This document shows positions 46,501 through 57,959 of a stretch of 64,000 nucleotides of DNA, in pieces. The stretch spans positions 8,032,501 through 8,096,500 of the forward strand of contig OY821775.1 in NCBI GenBank assembly GCA_963682175.1, given 5' to 3'. This DNA is from Triglochin maritima (taxonomy: Eukaryota > Streptophyta > Magnoliopsida > Alismatales > Juncaginaceae). Position 1 is the stretch's first letter, and every line of letters begins with the position of its first letter. The notes under the pieces are model-generated. The model did no database searches. It was not told the DNA's origin and saw only the letters and a list, made by a program, of their open reading frames with translations. Position numbers and translations under genes: made by a program.

Positions 46501-49500
46501 TTTATTATTTCTTTGCTGTAACTGTGCTATTTCCTTTTTATGTGCAGAATATAGTACAACAGAGTCATCTGATGATATTGAAAAGCAGGAGCTTGATGAG
46601 TCCTCTGAGGAAGACGAACCTGCCTACTTTGACACAAATGAATGTTTCACAGAGCCTACCACTCAAAATAATCTTGTAGAGTCAATTGTACATGCTAGTG
46701 ATAGTGCAAATACAGGGAGCCACATGCGCAACCTTGAAGAAGTACGTAGAGATACTAGATTAAGCAAACTTACATTTTCCTGTGTGGAAAGAAGAAAAAG
46801 ATTACCTACACCAGTTGAGAAAGAAAAGAGCACCAGTCTTTGGTCAATAATCAAGGATAACGTTGGAAAGGATCTCACACGAGTCTGTCTTCCTGTCTAC
46901 TTCAACGAACCAATATCTTCCCTCCAGAAGTGTTTTGAGGATTTGGAGTATTCACAACTTTTGGATCGAGCATACGAATATGGAAAGATGGTACGGTTTT
47001 GTTACCATATGCAATTGTTTGTTGGCAATTTTAACAAACTAGTGGATAGGTAACTGTCAACATGAAACTGAAACAGACATAGGATGCTGTTATAATCCTA
47101 ATTTGTTTCTGTGACAAAGTGACAATCGCTGATTCCTTTCATTGTTACATGTTTTCACGTCGTTTTCGAAAGCTGGCCATTTCTAGCCTTGATAATCTGT
47201 TAAAAGTCTTATGGTAACTTGGTAATTTGGTATAAATAAGTGATTTACATTTGGTCAACTTAGTTTCTAATGATATATTAGGAGATACCTAATGTAGAAA
47301 GTAAGATTTTGACACAACCACATCTATTTTGTAGGGTTATAGCTGTCCTAATGCCGTTAGTGGGAACATGTTCCAAGATTTTGAAAATAATTTAGAACTA
47401 CCTTTCAGCATGTGTTGACTCTTTGTCACAGGCTTATAACTGTCAAAGTCTTATTACAAATGGAAAATTGCTTACAGCTTGCAGTAAGTGGAGTATATAG
47501 GTCGTCATGATTCTTCTATGGTCAAGTGGTCAGCTAATAGTTAGGCAGTTAACTCTAATGTAACAAGATATGTAGAAAGTTCACAAGAAAGTGGAGCCTT
47601 TACAACTTTGTTTGGCTGGAATATGGAACCCCATTTATAACCATTCTGTAGAGAGAGAACCTTTTGAAAATGATTTATTTGGTGATCTCACGGTAAATGG
47701 TTTTTATTTATGAAATTTGAAAGTTTTTTGCCTTTTCAGTGTAAATTTACTCATTGCTTTAAGGTATTTAGCTGTGTGGATGCCTTCTTTCTTTAGAAGT
47801 CTGGTAGACCTTTAGATGTGTTCATATTCTCCTCCATGCTTTGACAGCTTGTTCAAGTTCCTTATTTGCTTGGGCGCAACGTTTGATCTTAAAATAGGAC
47901 TTGTATTGACAATGCTAGGTCATTGAAATCACCCATTGGCTGCTTTTGTCAATGTACAAATGCCACGTGGTTATACTTGTTTTCAATAAGACGTAGTTTA
48001 TCAATCAAAAGTTCAACGTGAGTATAATCCTTTATTGTCAAAAACTGTGTTGTTCTGTTGGCTGATGTGTTTGAAAATTTAAATTTTCTTCACTGAAATT
48101 GAGATGCTTGTGCCTAGGGGAACAGTCTCATGAGAGCTCTGTATGTAGCTGCCTTTGCAGTCTCCGGATATGCTTCTTCTGACGGACGGCCTTGCAAACC
48201 ATTCAATCCTTTGCTTGGTGAAACTTATGAAGCTGATTATCCAGAAAAAGGGGTTCGCTTCTTCTCTGAGAAGGTTGGTGCTTGTATGTATTGATTTCAA
48301 ATATCTATATATCATTGAAGGAAAGATATTTTCCATCTTGTTTGGACATTTCATAAATTCATCTGTTCTGTAGTGTGTTTTGCTACTCTTAACTTGTTTC
48401 TTAATTAAGCATTACTTATATGATTTGAGATGTTGGGCCGTATCCCATGTATAATAATCGCAGGTTTTGCTCTCCTAGGATTTGTATCTCTACTTGTCCT
48501 TGCCGTGCAGCACAAGTTGCAGGAGTAGGTTCAGGGAATCCCCTAATGTCAATATATATATAAAGCAAAGCTGTTACTGTTTCATTGCAGTGTGTCAATA
48601 TTGTGTTACATATTGCTTGTGAAATTAGTTTCTCACATGTTGAGCTTTTTAGATGCTATAAAGTATTAATATTTATGAACATGTTTAGGTACAAGACATT
48701 TTTTTCGCCTTCGTATAGATGGCTCTCTGAGACCGTTAGCAGATAGATATATAGCTGCTGATGCAACATTGTGCCTTTTTTGTCATTTCTTTCCTGAATG
48801 GGTTGTATTGATCTTTTAGAATATTTGCTAATCCATTGTGATATTAATAGGTCAGTCACCATCCAATGCTCATTGCCTGTCATTGTGAAGGCAGAGGCTG
48901 GAAGTTCTGGGGGGACAGTAATCTTAGGAGCAAGTTCTGGGGCCGTTCCATTCAGCTTGACCCAGTTGGTATTCTTACATTGGAATTTGATGATGGCGAA
49001 GTATTCCGATGGAGTAAGGTTGGGGCTTTTGGAAGATTTCTGCATGTAATTTTTGAATTTATTGCCACATCGTCTAAGCTTTGTTCTTTTTGCAGGTGAC
49101 GACATCTATATACAATCTCATCCTTGGCAAAGTGTACTGTGATCACCATGGAACAATGAGTATACAGGGCAATCATGAATATTCATGTAAGCTTAGATTC
49201 AAAGAGCAGTCTCTCCTGGATCGTAACCCACGCCAGGTTAGTGAAACCCATCTGACCCTTTCCATGACTTCTTTTCTGGAATCAACTATGAGACACATTG
49301 GTTGCTTCAGGTTCAAGGTTTTGTTGAGGCCAGCTGTGGAACCAAAGTTGCGGGCATATTTGGCAAATGGGATGATAGCTTGTATTACACTGTAGATGGT
49401 GATGCTTCCAGAAAAAGTGCAGACATTGGAAAAGATGCCTCTTTGTTGTGGAAACGGAATGAGACACCTGCAGGACTCACTCGTTACAATCTGACATCTT

Positions 49501-50969
49501 TTGCAATCACGTTAAATGAAATGACTCCCGAACTGCAGGTAGAGAGGACTGAATTGGGAGATGGTGCTTGTCGTTCAATATTATTGTATATGTTTGCCCC
49601 AAAACTAATTTCAAGTGTGCTTTCTTGACTTCAGTATAAACTTCCACCAACAGATTCAAGGCGAAGACCGGATCAGCGACATTTGGAGAATGGAGAATTT
49701 GAGAAGGCAAATGCAGAGAAACAACGGCTAGAGAATAGGCAAAGGATGGTATGTTTGTTCATTATGAAATTCTACTATAAGGGACATAAATTATTTCATC
49801 CGTTAGTTATTGGTTAATTTGGTTCTAACTTCCAAGGAAGTCTGTCCATAAGACTTTCATCCTTGGTCAGTGGTTCAAGTTTGCACTTGCTTCCACATTT
49901 ACGTAACGTAATTTCGGGTTGACATTAATATCAAGCTTGCTAATGTTGTAGCTGATGATGTTGCTTTTAGTTGTTAGTAATTGACATCATTTGCTCTTCA
50001 GACTAATGTAGACACTCTATTTGGTCAACCAACTTAGTCTGAGATTAAAACTTGAGTTGCACAATTTCCATCTAGCTTCCGTCGGATTACCACTACTAAG
50101 TTATTCTCAATAATATCCCCTTTTAGAATTGAGTAGCTTGCCTCAGGGCTCAAGGAAATTACTGTTCAGCCATCCACTAGCAAAGATTAGGGAACTCAGT
50201 AGATATTAAGTATTCAAATAGTTGGCAAAAAAAAGTACTCCAATGGTTATCGCAAATGATCTGTTTGGATGCTAAAGTAAAACCCCAATAAAAGAGAGAG
50301 TTAATTCCTTTTCTCTTGTTTGATTGAAGAAGGAAACAACATGTTCTTTTAAATTTATGAGATAACATTCTTGTATATAACATTTTTTGTTGTTGTTGAA
50401 GGTAAGTATGGGGATAACATAAAAAGTTTTTTGCCCACATTCTTCTCCACTTTTCAAGACAATAATTGAAGCCCACAATTGATTTGAATTTTGAGAAATT
50501 CAGTTGGTTCTCAAGTTTCTATCAAAATGAGAGAAATTTGAGTTGTTTTCATTTTTCACTTCATTTCTCCTTTTTTTTGTCCTTCAGTTATTTATACAAG
50601 CCTTCAGGTTAGAGTTTTCACAAGTGCCTGCTTTTTTAGTCTTACAAGGTCCAGAGATGTGTAATATATCATTGTCGAAGTCATCATACATTTCAAGTAC
50701 AGTCCTTGTGCTAGTTGCATGATATACGTGGTAGATTACTGTTAAGTACTGAAGTCCAACTGCTATCCATCTGTCAACTTGTGAAACTCTTCATGCAGTC
50801 CCGAAAATTGCAAGAAGATGGATGGAAACCTAGATGGTTTCAGAAGGATGGCGAGGATGGAACATATCGTTACCTAGGAGGATATTGGGAAACAAGGGAG
50901 CGGAACAAATGGGAGGGATGTCCTAACATTTTTGGTGACTTCGCCGAGGCCTCTGTTCCATTGAAATAA
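38842..50969 (+). CDS. Oxysterol-binding-protein-related protein (ORP2A-like), ten coding exons
   Basis: Exons by splice sites and family fit: 38842-39162, 45414-45758, 46093-46186, 46548-46990, 48118-48273, 48851-49018, 49096-49236, 49311-49538, 49635-49748, 50799-50969. All introns are GT-AG and phases agree, giving 726 codons. The protein starts [13 protein letters not shown]; an in-frame ATG at 38,806 is an alternative. The PH domain is about residues 41-151 ([19 protein letters not shown]; tryptophan near 143). An acidic stretch with the FFAT-like AYFDTNE at 279-285 could bind VAP27 at the ER. The lipid-transfer ORD domain is about 352-715, with [10 protein letters not shown] near 368, [12 protein letters not shown], and the family signature EKVSHHP at 452-458, whose histidine pair holds the phosphoinositide phosphate in known ORPs. 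Position 459 is Met, where Pro or Thr is usual. The family moves sterols and PI4P at membrane contact sites. The ORP2A assignment is from remembered similarity (moderate confidence). Confidence 0.93.
40488..40521. repeat. Homopolymer of 34 G
   Basis: An uninterrupted run of G preceded by GATCAGAA and followed by CATTTC. It could be real, in which case it can form G-quadruplexes on the coding strand of the pre-mRNA, or a base-calling or assembly artefact. The length is not to be trusted. Confidence 0.9.
40910..40995. repeat. CGCCTAGGCG subterminal repeats, left end of hAT
   Basis: The palindrome CGCCTAGGCG and variants (CGCCTGGGCG, GCCTAGGCGG, CCGCCCAG) are packed head to head within 85 bp of the left tip. 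Matching, denser arrays at 44,145-44,300 mark the other end. Subterminal repeats of this sort are transposase binding sites in known hAT elements such as Ac. Confidence 0.9.
41277..43773 (-). pseudogene. hAT transposase (BED finger, DUF659, C-terminal dimerisation) with one frameshift
   Basis: Two overlapping minus-strand frames, 43,773-42,496 (425 codons) and 42,527-41,277 (416 codons), together form one hAT transposase of about 830 residues. The first has an N-terminal BED-type zinc finger ([18 protein letters not shown]), then the DUF659-type core with [23 protein letters not shown] and [15 protein letters not shown]. The second carries the hAT C-terminal dimerisation region ([20 protein letters not shown]), followed by an acidic, Asp/Glu/Ser-rich tail. 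The frames join near 42,500-42,530, where one small indel, after KKDKLRA, separates them. I see no intron signal there. Everything else is open, so the copy has lost function recently or has a sequencing error. Confidence 0.88.
44145..44300. repeat. CGCCTAGGCG subterminal repeats, right end of hAT
   Basis: About ten copies of CGCCTAGGCG/CGATCGCCTAGGCG and GGCGACCGCC in 155 bp, including longer palindromes built from them (CGCCTAGGCGATCGCCTAGG near 44,151). The region is far more GC-rich than its surroundings. Confidence 0.9.
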
Positions 50970-50987
50970 AATTATTCAATAATGCAG

Positions 50988-51059
50988 GTATTTTTCTTCT
51001 CCCTCTTGTGAATTTGTAATTTACATCTATTAGCTAATGACTGTTAAAACTCTTTGCAG
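50988..51059 (+). other. Probable 3' UTR intron of the ORP gene
   Basis: Eighteen bases after the stop codon a donor ATGCAG|GTATTT is followed 72 bp later by a good acceptor CTCTTTGCAG|GACAG with a pyrimidine stretch. This would be an intron in the 3' untranslated region, which then continues past 51,060. It is inferred from splice signals only. Confidence 0.5.
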
Positions 51060-52095
51060 GACAGTTTCTGTGGGAGAAGAAAAGACACCCAACTCAACTG
51101 TGCATGTTTGTAATTGTAATTGTTTATTCTTTTTTTATTTCTTTCTTACGAAATCAAAGCTGAGATGAGATCTTAGATAGGTCAGAAAGGGATGGATTGT
51201 GAATTTTCGTTCCGCTCCACGTATATGAAATATCAATGCATTGTTCACGACCTTAATTATCTAATGATATCCTTACCTCGTTCACCATGTCTTCATTGTA
51301 CACTTTACCTTTTTAGGTTGCTGCTGTGAATGAAATTGACATGTAATAACTTTACGTTAAGATTGGACTGGATTATTGCCTTATCGACGAAGGTTTTCTG
51401 GGCTGATCACTAGATGTTAACTAGATTGAAATGATAATTGCACAATTAATCACATTTTTCCTTTACTACTAATTTAACGCGACAATATGATTGTTGACCA
51501 CAACACTAACTACGATGCTAACAAGTTTAAATGCCACGCTATGGGTTAAAACTTGGATCCAGCGCCGAAATTATGAAACGGTTCCCAAATTATGATGCGA
51601 CTTTACCGGTCACGATAAAAGAAAAGCCTACTTCCAAATCTCTTTGAATCTAAGAGCACCCTTAACGGTGTTCTTTGCTCGGGGCATGTGGCCTTCTCGT
51701 TGGTTCCGATTTTTTTGTTTTAGTTTTAAAGATAAAGATTATTTATATATAATTAAGATAATGTATTAATTAGGTAAATTGAATTAAATTAATTAGGTAT
51801 TGAAAATAATTGAAAAAATATTTTATGATTAATTATCTTTTTTTTGATTTATTTAAATAAAATTAAAAATAAAAAAATCATAAACAAAATAAGAAATAGT
51901 AGTAAAATACTCATACACTTCGGAAACAAAATACAATACAAATACAGAATACGAAATACAACAGAAATAAGGAAATGAAAGACGGTCCTCCTACGGATAC
52001 AAAATTTAAACTACCAGAATACTGATAAACTACAATAAACATATTGATATTACAAATGAAAACACGAGCACCTACAGATATCCTTGTGCTTTAGC

Positions 52096-53274
52096 TCACT
52101 CGTTGAGTTCAGCAAGTGTTTCTTTATCGAATTCGTCCTTGTTTTCCTTCTTTATCAGTGCAAATAGGACATCAAGTTTCTTGCTGTTGAGTTCCCTTTG
52201 GAAATTCGCCTCAGTTTCGATGCGTTTCCTCTCCACCCGTTCTTCGTAACGCAAATATTTTTCCTCTTTCACTTTTGCCCTATATTCAATTTGTTTCCCC
52301 AGTTCTAACATATCAGGATTAAGTTGTGTCTGAAATGGTTGTTTCCTCTTTTTTTTAGCTTTTTTAACACCTTCAGGACGAGGACATGTTTCGAACACCA
52401 TTTCATCTGTTGAAGGTGTTGCGTGACTCCCATCGTCGTCGGTGCTTTTTCTTTTCCCGCTGCTAAAACTCTCCGGACTTTCTACTCTCCGGACTTTCTA
52501 CAACGACGTTTCCTGTGGGAAGTTCAAGCGCAACAGACTCTCATTTAGGGTACCTGCGTAACAAAAGTCATACATGCATGTACTGAAATTTGGCGTTGTG
52601 TGTTCGTTCATAGATGGTGTGTGCATCATGGATGATATCGTCCTCGTTGTAACCACTTCTCTTCCTCCGCACCGCATGTTCGAAGCAACCGTCACATTGG
52701 TTCACAGATGACGATGTACGCCTCCACTGCCCCTTCAATGATTCATCGTTACGCTCTACTGCACTTGGCTCGCTTGAGTCATTGAAGATGCGCTCCACAC
52801 ATCTCCAGAAGGACTTCATTTTTTGGTTTGTCCCAACCACAACATCGCCACTTAAAACTATGTAAGTCGAGACGAGTCGTTGATCCTCTTGTGTGGACCA
52901 CGATTTTTGCGACCTCGTCGTCGCGGTTTTGCGTGTTCCCTCACGACTTGTAGGTTGAACGACATTTTCGTCATTCACATCAGGTGTAATGCGGCTTTCA
53001 TTTCCACTACTTTCACCACTTAGGAGGCGAGTATACATACCCATTGGGAATTGGGTTTGTCATTCTTCCTGAGTTGGTGGTTGGTATTGATTGTGCGGGT
53101 AGAACCCTGGGTGTGGGAAAAATTGGTTCTGGTGGGACGGGTGGAATCCTGGTTGTGGGTTAAATTGACTTTGGTATAACGGGTGGAATCCTGGTTGTAG
53201 AACATTTTGGTACGGGAAAAAGTGTTGTGTTGGGAGTGGACGACGTGGAGATCATCGGTACTTGGGTGAACCAT
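52096..53274 (-). pseudogene. Harbinger Myb/SANT-like DNA-binding protein, frameshifted
   Basis: Minus-strand pieces together make the accessory protein of a PIF/Harbinger element. The N-terminal piece (53,274-53,020) has degenerate NQDSTR repeats. The 53,044-52,568 piece has the Myb/trihelix-like domain (KSWSTQEDQRLVSTYI, tryptophan in FWRCVERIF, LKGQWRR). The 52,401-52,096 piece has a Lys-rich segment (GVKKAKKKRKQPF) and a charged coiled-coil tail ending ETLAELNE. The pieces are in different frames, so at least two indels or stops separate them. A 17-bp direct duplication (CTCTCCGGACTTTCTAC) at about 52,468-52,500 is one likely cause. Related proteins bind the element ends and help import the transposase. 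Confidence 0.8.
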
Positions 53275-53375
53275 TATCTTCTGAAGAGGACATTGTGAGA
53301 TTATGGTAGAAGAAGTATGATCGGAATAGAGGTGAGTAGAGAATTAAGGTGGTTGGGGTATATATATTCAAGTAG

Positions 53376-54306
53376 TCACGCACATACTGTAGGTCCTCGA
53401 TGCTTGAGAAGTCCTAGCCCCGATCCAATCCTCTCGTCTTTTGTGAGTCACGCGCATACTGTAGGTCCTCGATGCCTGAGAAGTCCAAGCCTCCATCCAA
53501 TCGTCTTGTCTTTTGTGAGTCACGCACATATTGTAGGTCCTTGATGCCTGAGAAGTCCAAGTCTCGATCCAATCGTCTCGTCTTTTGTGAGTCACGCATA
53601 CTATAGGTCCTCGATGTGTGAGAAGTCCAAGCTTCGATCCAATCGTCTCGTCTTTTGTGAGTCACGCGCATACTATAGGTCCTCAATGCGTGAGAAGTCC
53701 AAGCCTCGATCCAATCGTCTCGTCTTTTGTGAGTCACACACATACTGTAGGTCCTCGATGCCTGAGAAGTCCAAGCCTCGATCCAATCGTCTCGTCTTTT
53801 GTGAGTCACACGCATACTGTAGGTCCTCGATGCGTGAGAAGTCCAAGCCTCGATCCAATCGTCTCGTCTTTTGTGAGTCACGCGCATACTATAGGTCCTC
53901 GATGCGTGAGAAGTCCAAGCCTCGATCCAATCGTCTCGTCTTTTGTGAGTCACACGCATACTGTAGGTCCTCGATGCCCGAGAAGTCCAAGCCTCGATCC
54001 AATCGTCTCGTTTTTTGTGAGTCATGTGCATACTATAGGTCCTCGATGCGTGAGAAGTCCAAGCCTCGATCTAATCGTCTCGTCTTTTGTGAGTCACACA
54101 CATACTGTAGGTCCTCGATGCCTGAGAAGTCCAAGCCTCGATCCAATCGTCTCGTCTTTTGTGAGTCACGTGCATATTGTAGGTCCTCGATGCCTGAGAA
54201 GTCCAAGCATCGATCCAATCGTCTCGTCTTTTGTGAGTCACGCGCATACTGTAGGTGTTCGATGCAATCGTCTTGTCTTTTGCCTAGTCACGCGCATACT
54301 GTAGGT
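53376..54306. repeat. 72-bp tandem array, about 12 copies
   Basis: GGTCCTCGATG starts units at 53,392, 53,464, 53,536, 53,606, 53,678, 53,750, 53,822, 53,894, 53,966, 54,038, 54,110 and 54,182, with a diverged unit at 54,254. The period is 72 bp, with one unit of 70. Units differ by a few bases. Each keeps GTGAGTCAC, a nine-base palindrome containing the bZIP/GCN4-type core TGAGTCA, plus CGATCCAATCGTC. The array fills the space between the two divergent Harbinger genes. Because 72 is a multiple of 3, both strands stay open for over 200 codons; these frames are artefacts of periodicity. Confidence 0.95.
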
Positions 54307-54367
54307 TACTTCTCACAACTATAGATGTACTCATCTTGGTTGGTTCTCTCTCATTTATCTACGAACA

Positions 54368-55654
54368 ATGTCTTCACCCGATAAGTCTTCCTGTTCAAAG
54401 TCTTCATCATCTTCAACATCCAATGATGAAGTTTACGACCAAGTGTTGAACTGCTTAACGGAGTATGTCTCCCAAGTGGTGGACCAACGTCCTAAAAGGC
54501 GCAGAAGGCGAACTTCGAGCCCAGATATAGATAGGGAGCTTGGTTACAACCGTTTGATTGCCGATTATTTTTCTAACGACCCTGTGTATAATGACAACAT
54601 TTTCAGGAGAAGATTTAGGATGCAAAAGTATGTCTTTCTTCGCATTGTGAGTGCCATTGAGGCGTCTGATGCCTTCTTCCAACGTAATCCAGACGCCCCT
54701 GGTAGGATGAGCATCTTTGGCCTATAGAAATATACCGCGGTGATTCATATGCTAGCATACGGTGTTGCAGCTAATGAGGTGGACGGATACTTGAGGCTAA
54801 GCGAATCCACGACAAGAAACGCATTTGAAAAATTCTGCGATGGTGTAATTAACAACTTCGGCGGTGGGTACCTCTGAAGACCTAATGCAAATGACCTAGC
54901 ACGACTACTTCACGTTGGTGAGCAGCGTGGGTTCCTAGGCATGATAGAAAGTATCGATTGCATGCACTAGGTGTGGAAAAATTGCTCGATTGCTTGGAGG
55001 GGCCAATATCAAGGGCGTAGTGGCAATGCCACTCTTGTCCTCGAGGCAGTGACGTCGGCTGACTTGTGGATATGACACTCGTTTTTTGGCACACCATGTT
55101 CATGCAATGACTTAAATGTCCTGCAACGATCTCTGATTTTTGACGACGTAATGGAAGGACGAGCTCCACCTGTGAATTTTGAGGTAAACGATTTTCGATA
55201 TAATATGAGATATTATCTTACTGATGATATTTATCCAAAATGGACAGCATTCATTCCGTCCATCGTTTATCCACAAACACCGAATGACTGGTTATTTGCT
55301 GAACGACAAGAAGCAGCACGCAAAGATGTAGAACGTGCATTTGGAGTCTTGCAAGCGCGGTTCGCGATAGTGAAGAAGTCATCTCTTGCATGGAGTAAGA
55401 CTGTACTTAACAATATAATGACAACTTGCATTGTAATGCATAATATGATAGTGGAGGATGAACGTGATTCATTCAGTAATTTTGGAGATTGGAACGAATT
55501 TGTTGAGGATCAACCTGGAAATTCCGTGAACGACGCGGTTCGGTATTCCACTGACCGTGTATTGGATATTACCAGGTACTTGAGAAGGAGAGATCAAGTG
55601 CGTGATCGCACCACACATTTGAACCTTCAAGCCGATTTGGTCGACAATATATGA
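54368..55654 (+). pseudogene. PIF/Harbinger DDE transposase with four in-frame stops
   Basis: A single frame of 429 codons has internal stops at 54,725-54,727 (TAG), 54,875-54,877 (TGA), 54,968-54,970 (TAG) and 55,073-55,075 (TGA), and no frameshift. It opens with a serine-rich tail (MSSPDKSSCSKSSSSS), then FRRRFRMQKYVFLRIV and LAYGVAANEVDGYLRLSEST, the helix-turn-helix region. The DDE residues follow: D in MIESIDCMH, D in VTSADLW, and E in RKDVERAFGVLQARFAIV. The C-terminus NIMTTCIVMHNMIVEDER is typical of the family. Each stop is explained by one C-to-T or G-to-A change from a plausible sense codon. The gene cannot give a full transposase, but the catalytic residues remain. Confidence 0.92.
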
Positions 55655-56032
55655 CATCTTGATGTATTTTAAGTTTAGTATTTAATGATGTATTTTTAGT
55701 TTTAGTTTTTAAATTCCCAGTTAATGTACTATGTAACGTGGTTTCCTAAATTTTAATAATATTTTTGCATTTAATAATTAAATGTTAATTAAAAATGAAT
55801 GAATTGTTGATATTAAATAATTACGATAATGATTATTAATATATTTTGTTGATTGTTGAGAGAGTTTTAGAGAGAAGAATAAAAATAATGACGTGACATC
55901 AAATACTGTAGCGTGACTGGGTGGATTGGGTAATGGTTAAAGATTTTGTAGGGGAGTTGGTTTGTGCTGACGTGGCTGAGAGAGAAACCAGGGTGCCCGG
56001 AAATTGCCCGGACGCTGTTAATGATGCTCTAA

Positions 56033-57396
56033 CAAACTCCTGCGGGCGCACGTCTGGCGAATCAAAGTGATGTGATTATAACAATTTTATCTCATAAATG
56101 ATGTAATCAAAGTGATGTAACATTTTTTTCCGGTTACGAAAATCAAAGTGATGTAATTATAAAAAGAAAAATAATAATTGAATTGACATTTCTCTGCTTC
56201 TACATTCAAGATTAATATGACATGCTCATTCTTCCTCATTCATAATCACCTTTGAGAGCAGTCACGCTATTATAGTATTAATCAGAAGTTTACACAAGAC
56301 TTGTGGGTCACTTGAAAACCGAGAACTCCAGCCTTGGGTCGGAAGCCCAGAAAATTATAGATGAATATTGGATGGGTAGTGAAGGTAATTTGAAGTGAAG
56401 TTGCAACCTAAACCAAGTCCATATATGAAGCTCTCTACTTGAAAATGTAAGAGATTGTCATGGACCTGACTAAGTGATTTCCGTATTGTACTACGGGCCT
56501 GTTGTTGCGCCGAAATTTGTTTTAGTTGTTCAGCGACAGTCATGAATCATGATGTTTTTGTGAAGGTATTTTGTATTTTTATTTGATAGAAGTCTCACCT
56601 TGTAACTCATGTGTCTATATTCAATTTTTATAGTCTTAGCTAATCTGAGCCTAGGGATCTATTAGCTGAGTCAATGGAGTTTAGTTATGCCGTTGTAATT
56701 AATCCTATATTAGGTTAAGTCATGCAATATGGAACTCTTTACAAACCATGCCATAAGCAAGAAACAAAACTCATCTCGTGTAGTGATTGTGGACTTGTAC
56801 AAAGATATTGAGTAGACGGTTGATGCATCAGACTCGATCCTCTTTCGTAGCACGCATTCCCACCTGTGTCGCAACTGACTCGGTAAGCTCTATCGAATTG
56901 GTATGGTATGTTCATACCATAACTCTCCTTTCTAATTAAACACAACCTTATGTTCAATTAAATTTCAAACATGTAATGAGATTAGATTTATCGAATTGGA
57001 TGTCATGCATAACGGAAGTCTACACGGACCCTGCCATGAGTAAAAACAAAGTCCTAACCCTCAAAATGATACATATATCGATCGAATTCCCTTCTGGGTT
57101 TTCTTAGCCCAAAAATTCTACAGTAAGTGAAGGACAGGAAGTGATACATATTGGGATTATCTTCACTAAAAACATCTTGTCTTGTGATTGTTTCCAATTG
57201 CTGGCTTGAACTTGTACTTTTGAACTCCTTGTATCAAGTCACGTTTACATATATCTAACCCTCAACGCTTTATTATAAATGAGAAAATACTATATCACGT
57301 TCAAATATATCATGTATATTGGTCGAAACATTAAACGGCTGACATTTTTTTCTGAGTCATAGCTATTATATCTATCTAAAAGTCAATGATAATACA
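56033..57396. other. Intergenic DNA, nothing recognised
   Basis: Short frames only; no conserved protein, repeat ends or RNA gene could be supported. Confidence 0.5.
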
Positions 57397-57623
57397 CATG
57401 ATGTAAAGACCCTAACCTTGATTAGGGTTTAATGTGTGTTTAAGTGGAGTGATGATGGTGTTTGCATGGGAACGAAGGAAAGAGGAGGTGACGTGTTGGG
57501 GGAGGCATGGGTGAACAGTAGGCTGGGTGTAGGGTGCGGCTGAGCTGAGAGGATGGGAGGCTTGGTTGAGGTGATGGTTGGTTGGTTTTAAGAGGAAACC
57601 AATGTTTCCTTCTCCTCTTCATT

Positions 57624-57650
57624 TTCTTCTTCTTCTTCTTCTTCTTCTTC
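57624..57650 (+). repeat. (TTC)9 microsatellite in solo LTR A2
   Basis: Nine uninterrupted TTC units; copy 1 has about four to five at the matching place (near 4,125). It generates lysine/glutamate-rich spurious frames on the minus strand. Confidence 0.9.
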
Positions 57651-57959
57651 AAACCTTCTCCTCTCCACCCATTTCTTCCTCTTCCTTGGTGGCTCGTGAG
57701 TTGGTGGTGAAGGTGCGCGTGAGGCAAAGACGCGAAAGGGGAGAAAGAGCAAGGAGGTGTGTGCTGTGGACCGGAGTTGTTGCGGAGCTCCGACGTTCTT
57801 CGTCGTTCGTCGCAAGAAGGTATGCCAAGTTCTTGCATTAGAGGCTTTAGTGATCACCCACGTTGGGGTGATGTTGTGGTTGGTCGCGGGAGGTCGGAGA
57901 CCTCGCCGGCGACGAGGTTCAGCGTCAAAACCTTGGCTGGCGCGAGGTTGAAGACGATT

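Larger units (their letters stand above)
51654..56029. mobile_element. PIF/Harbinger transposon, full length but mutated
   Basis: The ends GAGCACCCTTAACGGTGTTC and, read inward from the right, GAGCATCATTAACAGCGTCC are inverted repeats. TAA flanks both sides (51,651-51,653 and 56,030-56,032), the 3-bp duplication of PIF/Harbinger elements. The 4,376-bp interior has the two genes expected of the superfamily, a Myb/SANT-like protein on the minus strand and a DDE transposase on the plus strand, transcribed away from each other. A 72-bp tandem array fills the divergent promoter space. MITEs at 33,416, 10,530, 32,131 and 9,300 have related ends. Confidence 0.92.

Noticed and set aside
53414..54324. 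Long open frames (205-245 codons) on both strands at 53.4-54.3 kb as repeat proteins
   Set aside because: They come from a 72-bp tandem array; 72 is divisible by 3, so any stop-free unit stays open. They lie between the two real Harbinger genes and resemble nothing.
57440..57857. Lysine/glutamate-rich minus-strand frames
   Set aside because: They translate a (TTC)9 microsatellite and flanking CT-rich DNA in a solo LTR.
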